Position numbers and translations under genes: made by a program
Notes under the pieces: model-generated
Told to the model about the DNA's origin: nothing
The model's database searches: none
What the model saw: only the letters and a program-made list of their open reading frames with translations
Source of the DNA: Mucilaginibacter gossypii
GTDB lineage: Bacteria; Bacteroidota; Bacteroidia; Sphingobacteriales; Sphingobacteriaceae
Direction: 5' to 3'
DNA length: 64,000 nucleotides
NCBI RefSeq assembly: GCF_900100945.1
Contig: NZ_FNCG01000015.1
Span: forward strand, 62,001 to 126,000
Shown: positions 41,653 to 49,794 of the stretch, one piece after another
How the letters are laid out: each line of letters starts with the position of its first letter
Numbering within the stretch: the first letter of the stretch is position 1

Positions 41653-44427
41653 TTAAAACCTGATATTGTAATTAATAAATGGAATAGGTTTAGCAAATAT
41701 GGATAGCTTATATCCGTTAATGGCCCCGCCCTGTTCGGTAAAGAATGTTGAGTATGCGTTTTGCCTGCCGGTTAAGTTATATACACCTATTGTAAATGAG
41801 TTGTGTGTTAACTGATGTACCTTATGGTTCCCCTCTATGTTCATTGAAAAATCCGACCTGAAATAATCCGGGATGCGGTATTGGTTCCTGTCTGAATAAA
41901 ATACCCGTTCGGAACCACCATATTCATACTTGGCAATAGGTAGCGTAATAGGACGGCCTGTGCTGTAGGTAAGATTTAAGGAAACGCTGAACCTATGTGA
42001 AAACCTGTAGTTACTAATAAAATTAAAAGCATGTGGCTTATCAAAATTTGCAGGATAATAAGCCCCTCCATTAATCAAATCGCCTGCGTTAGGATCATTT
42101 TGTCTTAAAAACGTACGCGAATAGGTATAGCTGATCCACCCATTGGCTTTCCCGGTGGCTTTTTTAACTAAAAACTCAACCCCATATGCCTTCCCCTGTG
42201 TACCTACCACATCTGTTTCAATATGATGGTTTAATACCAGGTTGGCTCCGCTCTTGTAATCAAGATAATCCCTTAACCGTTTGTAGTAAACCTCGACCGA
42301 CGTTTCAATAGTGTTTGATTTTAAATTATGATAAAGGCCTAATGATACCTGGTCGCCATATTGAGGTTTGATATTAGGATCGCTTAGTTGCCAAACATCA
42401 GTGGGAGATATGGCTGTTGTGTTTGATAACAGGTGAATATACTGCCTGAGGGTGTTATAGCCGCCCTTGATCGATAGGTTATCGCCCAGTTGATATCTGG
42501 CCGAAAGCCTGATTTCGGGCCCCGAATAAGTTTTAATAAACTTACCACTCGCGTAATAGGTACTATCCAACAGGTTGGCGCTTGTTTTAGGCAGATTAGG
42601 CGCATAATTATACACCGTTTGCGGCCCCAGGAAATTGTAGATTGAATACCTTACACCGCCGCTTATCGACAGGTCGTCGGTCACGTCAAACTTGTCGCCC
42701 AGGTATAGGGCGCTTTCCAGGGCCTGTTGTGTAGCGATAACATCAGGAGCTACCAATGATTGGGCGCCAAGAGGCTGAAAGTTGCCTGGATGGAGCTTAT
42801 AATAAATGGAACTTAGCCCAAAATCGACAGTATTTTTGCGGTTAAGGTAATAGGTAAAATCCGTTTTAAAATTACTCTGGTTAATATCAAAATTCAGCTT
42901 GTAAGCATTTACCGGGTTACCGGCGCTTGAAACATCATATTGGTACTTGTCTATCCCGGCCGTAATAACACTGAATAGTTTGTTATTAAAATTATGCTTC
43001 CATTTTAGGTTGATATTCCTGTTGCTGTAACTGTAAGCAGTATCGCTATTAAGCCTGAATTTATCTTTGCTTATGTAGCTGGTTAGATACAGGTTGTTTT
43101 TATCATCAATCTGGTGGCTTATATCCAGGTTAAGATCATAAAATGAAGCCGAACTGTGTTTGTAGGCATCGGGCAGGAGCTTAAGGAGCCAGTCGGAGTA
43201 AGTGGTACGCCCCCCGAATGAAAACGAGGTTTTATTCTTGATGATAGGCCCTTCAACGTTAAGCCTGCTGGTGATTAAACCAATGCCAGCCGAACCGGTA
43301 AATTTCTTTTTATTACCCTCACGATTGGTAACATCCAACACCGATGATAAACGCCCGCCGAACCTTTCGGGAATACTGCTTTTATATAATTCAATATCCT
43401 TAACTATATCAGGGTTAAACGATGAAAAAAAGCCGAAGAAATGCGAGGGATTATAAATGGTGGCGTCATTCATCAGGATGAGGTTCTGATCGGCCGAGCC
43501 GCCACGAACGTTAAAACCCGTGGTAGCCTCGCCTACCGATTGAACGCCGGGCAGGGTAAGCACCACCCTTAAGATATCGGCCTCGCCAAATACCGTAGGT
43601 ACTTGTTTTATGCTTTTAATATCAAGCCTGTTCACCCCCAATTGAACATTACGCACGTTAGCCACTTTCTCGGCAGAGATCTTTACTTCTTTAAGACTGG
43701 TTACCTGTTCCTGCATCTCAATGATGATCTTACCGTCCGAGTAAAGCATGATCTGCCTGCGGGTATCGCGCATGCCAATGCCCCTAACGCTTAAAACCTG
43801 CCTGCCTTTGGGTAATTTGATAGTGAAATAGCCAAACTGATCGGTAGCTACACCCGTTTTGGTATTGGTTACATATATGCTGGCACCTGTTACAGATTCG
43901 CCCGATTTAGCTTCCTTTACATATCCCGAAAGCGTTGCCGTACCCGCCTCAATAGTGTTGGTTTTGATCCCTATTTCGTATAGCTTATTTTCGGTTGTTG
44001 CTTCGGGTATCTTTTTATCTTTATCAAGATCAGCATTAGCCAAGGATACACTCATATTTGCTGCAGTTGCATTGGCAGTTGTAATGCCAAAATAACCTAC
44101 CGCCAGCCCGGTTTGTATTTCGCGCCCTTTAGTTAAAAACACCTGCTGTTGTTTGGTTATGGCGAAACTAAAACCGGTGTTTTTAAAAGCCTGGCTCAAT
44201 ATGGTTTCAATAGGTTTATTGGTTGCTTGCATAGTTACTTTCAAACTATCAAACTGCATGGCGTCGTAAAAAAAATGAAAGCCTGATTTTGCTTCCAGTT
44301 CTGTTACAAACTGCTCAATAGTAGCTTGTTGAAAGTTCACGCTGATTGATTTTACCGGACCCTGCTGGGCCTGGCACAGTTTAATTAAAATCAAAAAACA
44401 GAAACTTAAAAAGTAAATTTTTTTCAT
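41653..44427 (-). CDS. TonB-dependent receptor with STN domain
   Basis: 924 residues. After the signal peptide (ending LCQAQ) is an STN/secretin-like domain, about 25-105 (VNFQQATIEQFVTELEAKSG FHFFYDAMQF), then a linker, a carboxypeptidase-regulatory domain about 165-245 (LSGYVKEAKSGESVTGASIY), a plug domain about 260-370 (LRVVLTLPGVQSVGEATTGF, NVRGGSADQNLILMNDATIY) and a beta barrel ending with an aromatic residue (INYNIRF). STN domains usually signal to an anti-sigma factor, yet no FecI/FecR pair is nearby, so signalling partners may be elsewhere. It probably imports a ligand bound by the DUF4249 protein. Confidence 0.93.
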   Translation of the reverse strand: MKKIYFLSFCFLILIKLCQAQQGPVKSISVNFQQATIEQFVTELEAKSGFHFFYDAMQFDSLKVTMQATNKPIETILSQAFKNTGFSFAITKQQQVFLTKGREIQTGLAVGYFGITTANATAANMSVSLANADLDKDKKIPEATTENKLYEIGIKTNTIEAGTATLSGYVKEAKSGESVTGASIYVTNTKTGVATDQFGYFTIKLPKGRQVLSVRGIGMRDTRRQIMLYSDGKIIIEMQEQVTSLKEVKISAEKVANVRNVQLGVNRLDIKSIKQVPTVFGEADILRVVLTLPGVQSVGEATTGFNVRGGSADQNLILMNDATIYNPSHFFGFFSSFNPDIVKDIELYKSSIPERFGGRLSSVLDVTNREGNKKKFTGSAGIGLITSRLNVEGPIIKNKTSFSFGGRTTYSDWLLKLLPDAYKHSSASFYDLNLDISHQIDDKNNLYLTSYISKDKFRLNSDTAYSYSNRNINLKWKHNFNNKLFSVITAGIDKYQYDVSSAGNPVNAYKLNFDINQSNFKTDFTYYLNRKNTVDFGLSSIYYKLHPGNFQPLGAQSLVAPDVIATQQALESALYLGDKFDVTDDLSISGGVRYSIYNFLGPQTVYNYAPNLPKTSANLLDSTYYASGKFIKTYSGPEIRLSARYQLGDNLSIKGGYNTLRQYIHLLSNTTAISPTDVWQLSDPNIKPQYGDQVSLGLYHNLKSNTIETSVEVYYKRLRDYLDYKSGANLVLNHHIETDVVGTQGKAYGVEFLVKKATGKANGWISYTYSRTFLRQNDPNAGDLINGGAYYPANFDKPHAFNFISNYRFSHRFSVSLNLTYSTGRPITLPIAKYEYGGSERVFYSDRNQYRIPDYFRSDFSMNIEGNHKVHQLTHNSFTIGVYNLTGRQNAYSTFFTEQGGAINGYKLSIFAKPIPFINYNIRF

Positions 44428-44506
44428 CCGGTTATTTTATTTCCTGCCTTACACATTTAATTCTATATCATTTTTTGCCTTGTTATTAAATAATAGGCAC
44501 ACCACA

Positions 44507-45238
44507 TTAATTTGTTAGATGATCATAATAAGTAGTTACATCCACTATAGCCTGTTCCTGATTTTCGCGAAAGTCGATATGATTTGCTTTTATATATTGC
44601 CGCAACTCCTTCTTTTTATCCTTAAAAATATCTAACAGTCCGCCCTTTCCGCTAAAACTGAAATAGTTATCCCCTTTTTTAACATAATAGTCGCTTGTTT
44701 CGCTAAAAAAAGATTCGATGGTATTATTTCCCGTGTTGGTTTGGATGCTCTTGGCCCTTTTTACAATGATCCCGATCTTTTTTCCCTGGTATAATTGATC
44801 ATAAAAACCGGTAGCAAGGCGGGCCTGGCCTGTCGAATCGGTAGTAATGCGTATAAAATGATGGTTAAGCAGCCAAAACTCCGGCACACGCTCGCTTAGT
44901 AATGAAATTTTGGTAAAGTGGTTATAAAGCAGTATAACCACCAAATCTTTATTCAGATCATATAACATCGGGACATCGCGATAAACCGCGGTCCCGTATT
45001 TTACATCTCCAGCCGTAAATAACTTATTGTCAAAAACATATGCATTACCTTTTATTATGGGATCATAAAACTCATATTCGGGCCCATTATATAGGTGTGA
45101 TTGTTGACCTATAGTAGTGTGATAATTAGCAATTACGAGGTCTAAACCCGTGCTATCGGTGCCCGCTTGTGCAGAAACGTGACCGTTTGCCGTTGTGCCC
45201 CAGGTGATAACTAAGGCCAGGAGTGATTTTTTTAACAT
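44507..45238 (-). CDS. Secreted protein of unknown function before the TonB receptor
   Basis: 243 residues with a signal peptide (LALVITWGTTANGHVSAQ). The mature part alternates short strands and turns: VIANYHTTIGQQSHLYNGPE, YEFYDPIIKGNAYVFDNKLF, YGTAVYRDVPMLYDLNKDLV, GQARLATGFYDQLYQGKKIG, ending with a helical QYIKANHIDFRENQEQAIVD. No family is recognised, though similar proteins precede STN-type TonB receptors in other Bacteroidota. It heads the operon with the receptor 79 nt downstream, so it may be a periplasmic partner. Confidence 0.7.
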   Translation of the reverse strand: MLKKSLLALVITWGTTANGHVSAQAGTDSTGLDLVIANYHTTIGQQSHLYNGPEYEFYDPIIKGNAYVFDNKLFTAGDVKYGTAVYRDVPMLYDLNKDLVVILLYNHFTKISLLSERVPEFWLLNHHFIRITTDSTGQARLATGFYDQLYQGKKIGIIVKRAKSIQTNTGNNTIESFFSETSDYYVKKGDNYFSFSGKGGLLDIFKDKKKELRQYIKANHIDFRENQEQAIVDVTTYYDHLTN

Positions 45239-45625
45239 TTAGGTTTTTATAAAAACGGAATTTACATGACTTTCACTTAATTACCAAGTGTCTTTCCCTT
45301 AATACGCTAAAGCAAGTGTATTAATCGTGTTACATAAAAAAGCGACTGGGGGACTACAACGTACTATTACGAATGAGCTAAAACAAATGCAACAACCATT
45401 GTTAAATAATTGCGTATTACGCAACTAAATTATCTCCCCTCTTCTGTAACAACCGCCCCCTGTCATCGTCTTATTTTTGTGTAGGCAATTTTACAATATC
45501 ACCTCAATAAAACATCTACCTTAGATTAAGCGTTTACTTGCCGGCTTGTCTTCGGCTCAATACCTGCAGCGCCGCGCAAACCCAATAGGCTACACAGGTT
45601 TTACCTAAAAATAACACATACTAAA
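45239..45625. promoter_or_regulatory. Divergent promoter region between TonB receptor and Ter operons
   Basis: 387 bp without a credible gene. A perfect 15-bp inverted repeat TTGCGTATTACGCAA at 45410-45424 is a candidate operator. TATTTTTG at 45472-45479 on the plus strand matches the -7 consensus and would give a leader of about 140 nt for the Ter operon; no TTG lies at the right distance. Confidence 0.45.
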
Positions 45626-46201
45626 ATGGCTATTAACTTACAAAAAGGGCAGAAAATTGATATCGGCCTTTCAAAAATGACAGTTGGTTTGGGCTGGAAC
45701 CCGAACGAAGGTACAGGTTATGACTTCGATCTTGACGTATCGGCTATCATGATCGATGTTAACCGACTAGTACCCCAGGATGAATTTTTTGTATTCTATA
45801 ATAATGTCGACTCGCCCGAGCAATCTATACATCATACCGGCGATGACCCAACAGGCGGTAACAGCGATGGAGGCGATGATGAATCGATCACTGTTGATCT
45901 GACCAAAGTAGATGCCCGCATCCAGGAGATCCTGTTTGTGGTAACTATTCACGAAGCACAAGCCCGCCGTCAAAATTTTGGCCAGGTACGTGACTCATAC
46001 ATTCGTATCTTAGATAATCAAACAGGCGCCGAAGTTTGTAAATATGAGCTGGGCGAGGATTTTTCTATCGAAACAGCAATCGAGTTTGGCAGGCTTTATA
46101 AACGCGGTGGCGCCTGGAAGTTTGAAGCATCGGGCGTTGGTTACAAAGAAGACCTAGCTTTCTTTTTAAGTAAATATTTCAAAGGGCAAATAATCAAATA
46201 A
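45626..46201 (+). CDS. terD: TerD family stress protein, paralogue 1
   Basis: 191 residues, one TerD domain. It starts MAINLQKGQKIDIGLSKMTV, followed by GLGWNPNEGTGYDFDLDVSA, FVFYNNVDSPEQSIHHTGDD, TGGNSDGGDDESITVDLTKV and ILFVVTIHEAQARRQNFGQV, with the acidic residues that bind calcium in TerD proteins. The ending FSIETAIEFGRLYKRGGAWK matches the family. TerD proteins are cytoplasmic and act with TelA, TerC and others in resistance to tellurite, phage, colicins and oxidative stress. First gene of the operon; four bases separate it from the next paralogue. Confidence 0.93.
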   Translation: MAINLQKGQKIDIGLSKMTVGLGWNPNEGTGYDFDLDVSAIMIDVNRLVPQDEFFVFYNNVDSPEQSIHHTGDDPTGGNSDGGDDESITVDLTKVDARIQEILFVVTIHEAQARRQNFGQVRDSYIRILDNQTGAEVCKYELGEDFSIETAIEFGRLYKRGGAWKFEASGVGYKEDLAFFLSKYFKGQIIK

Positions 46202-46205
46202 GGCA

Positions 46206-46874
46206 ATGGCTATAAATTTGGTAAAAGGTCAAACAATTGACCTTCGTAAAAATGATAAAGGCGAAAGTTTCGACCTCTCCTCGGTAACTATTGGTTTAGG
46301 CTGGGACGTTAGGAAAAGTAATGGTGGCGGCTTTTTAGGCAAGCTGTTTGGCGGTGCCGAAGAAGCTGAATATGATTTGGATGCAATAGCGTTTTTGTTA
46401 GATAAAAACGGCAAAGTGGCTAATCGCGGTTATGCCAAGCAAACTGCCAATGGCCGTACCATTAATATGTTTGAGGGTGATGTGATCTACTTTAATTCTA
46501 TGCGACATCCCTCCGGCCACATCTGGCTAACGGGCGATAACCGTACCGGGGCGGGAGAAGGTGATGATGAGCAGATCATCGTAAAGCTTGATTCGCTCGA
46601 CCCTAAATATGACCGGATCTTGTTCCTGGTAGCTATTTACCAGGGGCGTAAAAACAATCAACACTTTGGCATGGTGGAGAATGCTTTCATCCGCGCGATT
46701 GACAGCCATGGTAAAGAGATCGCTAAATTCAGTCTTTCCGGCGATTCAACTTACAACGGCATGTGTTCCATGACCTTTGCCGAAGTCTATCGAAAGGATG
46801 ATACATGGAAATTCCGTGCCATCGGTGATCCGCATAGTACTGATAGCCTTTCGGAATTACTTCGGAACTATTAA
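46206..46874 (+). CDS. TerD family stress protein, paralogue 2
   Basis: 222 residues. The fold is TerD (SVTIGLGWDVRKSNGGGFLG, YDLDAIAFLLDKNGKVANRG, WLTGDNRTGAGEGDDEQIIV, ILFLVAIYQGRKNNQHFGMV, SMTFAEVYRKDDTWKFRAIG), with a Gly-rich insertion KLFGGAEEAE after the first motif, a feature of the TerX/TerZ-like branch. It is the most diverged of the four paralogues together with the fourth. A family A palindromic element (46883-46975) lies between it and the HAD gene, so transcription may drop there. Confidence 0.92.
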   Translation: MAINLVKGQTIDLRKNDKGESFDLSSVTIGLGWDVRKSNGGGFLGKLFGGAEEAEYDLDAIAFLLDKNGKVANRGYAKQTANGRTINMFEGDVIYFNSMRHPSGHIWLTGDNRTGAGEGDDEQIIVKLDSLDPKYDRILFLVAIYQGRKNNQHFGMVENAFIRAIDSHGKEIAKFSLSGDSTYNGMCSMTFAEVYRKDDTWKFRAIGDPHSTDSLSELLRNY

Positions 46875-46882
46875 CATAAAAA

Positions 46883-46975
46883 CATGTCATTGCGAGGAGG
46901 AACGACGAAGCAATCGCACGTAAGCATAGCCGCTCTGTGTAGCAAGCGATTGCCACGCTACGCTCGCAATGACAT
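46883..46975. repeat. Dispersed palindromic element, family A, copy 2, inside the Ter operon
   Basis: CATGTCATTGCGAGG at 46883 and CTCGCAATGACAT ending at 46975 form the outer inverse pair, with AGCAATCGC / GCGATTGCC inside, as at 7786-7900. It lies between two co-oriented operon genes. Confidence 0.85.
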
Positions 46976-47006
46976 TTTGGTTAAGTTTAATTCTACCTAA
47001 ACATAA

Positions 47007-47702
47007 ATGTACCAGCACTATTCATTTGATCTGTGGCTCACGCTGATCAAGTCAAACCCATACTTTAAGATAGAACGCACTAAGATCTTTCACCGGGATT
47101 TTAACCCAGGCGGTAAAAGCATTGACGATGTGGCAAGGGCTTTCAGGCAGGTTGACCTCATGTGCAATGCCGTGAACGAACGTACTGGTAAAAACATTGA
47201 TGCCGATGAAATGTACCTGATGGTGATCAGCGCAATTAATGATAACCAGTATCCGCTTGCCGATGTTAATATAGATAAGCTGTATGCCGACATGGAAACC
47301 CTGCTGTTTTACTATCTGCCGGTGCTTTACTCACCTGTAACAATTGAAGTGCTGCAGCATCTAAAACAAAAAGGTGATTGCTCATTGAGTATTTTAAGTA
47401 ATACAGGCTTTATAAAAGGACAAACGCTCCGCAAGGTGATGGTTAAATTGGGGTTGGATACTTTCTTTAACTTTCAGCTCTATTCGGACGAGGAGGGGAT
47501 GTCGAAACCAAACGGGGATTTATTTAAGCTGATGGTGCAAAAAGTTAAAGAGTGTAATAAACCAAAGCAGATAGACCGGTCAGGTATAATACATATAGGC
47601 GATAACCCGGCGGCAGATATAGCGGGGGCTAATGATGCAGGACTCAATAGCCTGCTCATCAATTCAAACAACTTATCCATTTTAACCTTATTAAGTGTAT
47701 GA
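47007..47702 (+). CDS. HAD superfamily hydrolase of the Ter operon
   Basis: 231 residues. HAD motifs: I is FDLWLTLI at residues 6-13, with a Trp where many phosphatases have the second Asp; II is SILSNTGFIKGQ; III is the Lys of GMSKPNGDLF; IV is IHIGDNPAADIAGANDAG. The cap is a long helical insertion (about 15-125). The family hydrolyses phosphate esters or related substrates. It overlaps the phosphoribosyltransferase gene by four bases (ATGA). HAD-phosphoribosyltransferase pairs next to TerD genes have been proposed to make a nucleoside-like metabolite in Ter systems; that function is inference here. Confidence 0.85.
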   Translation: MYQHYSFDLWLTLIKSNPYFKIERTKIFHRDFNPGGKSIDDVARAFRQVDLMCNAVNERTGKNIDADEMYLMVISAINDNQYPLADVNIDKLYADMETLLFYYLPVLYSPVTIEVLQHLKQKGDCSLSILSNTGFIKGQTLRKVMVKLGLDTFFNFQLYSDEEGMSKPNGDLFKLMVQKVKECNKPKQIDRSGIIHIGDNPAADIAGANDAGLNSLLINSNNLSILTLLSV

Positions 47703-48544
47703 AAGCTACCTACTCATTACATCATATCAACAGCGCAACACATTTTGGTTTCGATGCCGATGATTACAGTCGCTTTAAATTTGGCGATGGCGAGGTATCC
47801 CGCTACTTCGGCACCGAGCTGGCCGATGGCTTTATCATCGAAATCTTAACTAAACAGCCAATAGAGAAACAGATCGTAGTGATATCGAGCCCCTACTCGT
47901 TTATCCCAACGGCTACGTTTGCCATGAAAAACCACTTTGTGTGCAGGCTTAACCGCTGGCTGGCCCATCATGGTTATCCTGTTGTACAGGAAACCAAGGT
48001 TCATCGTACCATAACCTATAAAGAAGATTACGGCGAGCTGGATGCCGAGCAAAGGATCAATTTAATAGGTAACGATTCGTTTCATATTGATAAGGATTTC
48101 CTTTTGGGCAAAACGCTGTTATTTTTGGATGACATCAAGATAACCGGAAGTCATGAACGCATGATCATGAAAATGGTAGACGAGTATGGCTTACAGAACG
48201 ACATTTACATGCTGTACTTTGCCGAACTGGTGAACAAAAACATACACCCCAATATAGAGAACTACCTCAATTATCACCATGTTAAAAACATCTATCATTT
48301 AAATGATATCATTAAGGGCACTAATTTTTGCATCAACACCCGCATAGTAAAATATATTTTAAATTACGATCACGAAAGTTTTTGCATCTTTATACAAGAT
48401 CAAGACAGCAATTTCATAAACTTGCTGTATGATATGGCTTTGGGTAATGGTTATCATACCATTGAAGCCTATACACCTAACTTAAACTTTATTAAACAAA
48501 ACCTATTAATAAACAATAATAAACTAATTCAGCATGGCAATTAA
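47699..48544 (+). CDS. Phosphoribosyltransferase-like protein of the Ter operon
   Basis: 281 residues. The PRPP-binding loop is LLFLDDIKITGSHERMIMKM near residues 140-160, of the usual hydrophobic-DD-x-TG form. Upstream are IVVISSPYSFIPTATFAMKN, resembling the flexible loop region, and the segment LNRWLAHHGYPVVQETKVHR. The C-terminal 100 residues are less typical (YFAELVNKNIHPNIENYLNY, KYILNYDHESFCIFIQDQDS). Type I phosphoribosyltransferases transfer ribose-5-phosphate from PRPP to a base; the acceptor is unknown. It overlaps both neighbours (4 and 11 nt), so it is firmly part of the Ter operon. Confidence 0.8.
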   Translation: MKATYSLHHINSATHFGFDADDYSRFKFGDGEVSRYFGTELADGFIIEILTKQPIEKQIVVISSPYSFIPTATFAMKNHFVCRLNRWLAHHGYPVVQETKVHRTITYKEDYGELDAEQRINLIGNDSFHIDKDFLLGKTLLFLDDIKITGSHERMIMKMVDEYGLQNDIYMLYFAELVNKNIHPNIENYLNYHHVKNIYHLNDIIKGTNFCINTRIVKYILNYDHESFCIFIQDQDSNFINLLYDMALGNGYHTIEAYTPNLNFIKQNLLINNNKLIQHGN

Positions 48545-49088
48545 CTTGCAAAAAGGCCAAAGGGAAACTATTGGTGCCCCTAAATTTACGATAGGCCTTG
48601 GTTGGGATACAAACAGCTCATCAACAGGCTCGGCTTTTGATTTGGATGCTTCGGTGTTCATCATGGGCGATAATAAAAAAATACTGGCCGACGAATTTTT
48701 CGTTTTCTATAATAACTCAAAGTCTCCGGATGGTGCTGTTGAGCATACCGGCGATAACCTGACCGGTGCAGGTGACGGTGACGATGAGCAGATTATTGTC
48801 GACTTGTCAAAGATCGATCCGCGTGCTACTGAAATCTGCATCGTGGTGACTATCCACGAAGCCGAAAGTCGCCGCCAAAATTTCGGGCAGGTGCGCAACT
48901 CTTTCGTCCGCATTTTTGATTCAGCTACCAATACCGATATTTTGAAATACGAGCTGGAAGAAGATTTTTCGATAGAAACTGCCGTTGAGTTTGGCCGCAT
49001 CTACAAAAAAGATAATAACTGGAAATTTGAAGCTGTAGGCGTAGGCATGAAAGGTGGCCTGCAGGATTATTTAAACAAATACAACTAA
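48534..49088 (+). CDS. TerD family stress protein, paralogue 3
   Basis: 184 residues: MAINLQKGQRETIGAPKFTI, GLGWDTNSSSTGSAFDLDAS, FFVFYNNSKSPDGAVEHTGD, NLTGAGDGDDEQIIVDLSKI, CIVVTIHEAESRRQNFGQVR, FSIETAVEFGRIYKKDNNWK. It is closest to the first paralogue and keeps all acidic calcium-binding positions of TerD. Its start overlaps the end of the phosphoribosyltransferase gene by 11 nt. Four bases separate it from the fourth paralogue. Confidence 0.93.
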   Translation: MAINLQKGQRETIGAPKFTIGLGWDTNSSSTGSAFDLDASVFIMGDNKKILADEFFVFYNNSKSPDGAVEHTGDNLTGAGDGDDEQIIVDLSKIDPRATEICIVVTIHEAESRRQNFGQVRNSFVRIFDSATNTDILKYELEEDFSIETAVEFGRIYKKDNNWKFEAVGVGMKGGLQDYLNKYN

Positions 49089-49092
49089 ACAT

Positions 49093-49707
49093 ATGGCTAT
49101 CAATCTTCAAAAAGGGCAACGGATCAGCCTCGAAAAAAGTAATGGCAGCAAATTGCAAAATGTATGTGTTGGGATAAACTGGGGCGCGATAGAAAGAAAA
49201 GGCCTATTTGGCTTTGGCACTACGAAAGAGGCCGTTGACCTTGACGCCAGCTGCATTTTATATAACGACAGCAAACAGCTAATTGACGTGATCTACTTTG
49301 GTAACCTGCGTTCAAAAGATCGCTCGGTTAAACACAGCGGTGATGATCTTACCGGTGACATGGCAGGTAACGACGGGCTGGATAACGAAGTGATTACCGT
49401 TGATTTTGCTACGCTTAGCCCAACCGTAAGCTATGTAGCCTTTGTGTTGAACAGCTTCCGCGGCCAGGATTTCGGCAGCATTCCATTTGCATCTATCCGA
49501 ATTTATGAAGGTACGCCAACCCGCGTTAACGAAATCTTCGCTACTTATGATATTGCGCACAGCAAAGATTTTGCGGGCCATGTATCCATGGTGATGGGTG
49601 TTTTTTACAAAAAGAACGGCGAATGGAAATTTAACGCCATCGGCGAACCAACCCGCGACCGTAAATTGGAAGAAACAGTGAAAACTGTAACCGCAACCTA
49701 CTTGTAA
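49093..49707 (+). CDS. TerD family stress protein, paralogue 4
   Basis: 204 residues. MAINLQKGQRISLEKSNGSK starts as in the other copies, but the second motif is VCVGINWGAIERKGLFGFGT, with an insertion, then AVDLDASCILYNDSKQLIDV, IYFGNLRSKDRSVKHSGDDL, GNDGLDNEVITVDFATLSPT and FNAIGEPTRDRKLEETVKTV. That is the TerZ/TerX-like subgroup. The calcium ligands Asp and Asn are mostly kept. The TelA gene follows after an 87-nt gap. Confidence 0.92.
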   Translation: MAINLQKGQRISLEKSNGSKLQNVCVGINWGAIERKGLFGFGTTKEAVDLDASCILYNDSKQLIDVIYFGNLRSKDRSVKHSGDDLTGDMAGNDGLDNEVITVDFATLSPTVSYVAFVLNSFRGQDFGSIPFASIRIYEGTPTRVNEIFATYDIAHSKDFAGHVSMVMGVFYKKNGEWKFNAIGEPTRDRKLEETVKTVTATYL

Positions 49708-49794
49708 AAGTTTAATTCATTGATCTTAAGTATTAAGCCGGGTGGCGCTTAAGATCAGCTAATTAAGTACTACTAAATCATTAATAATAAGATT

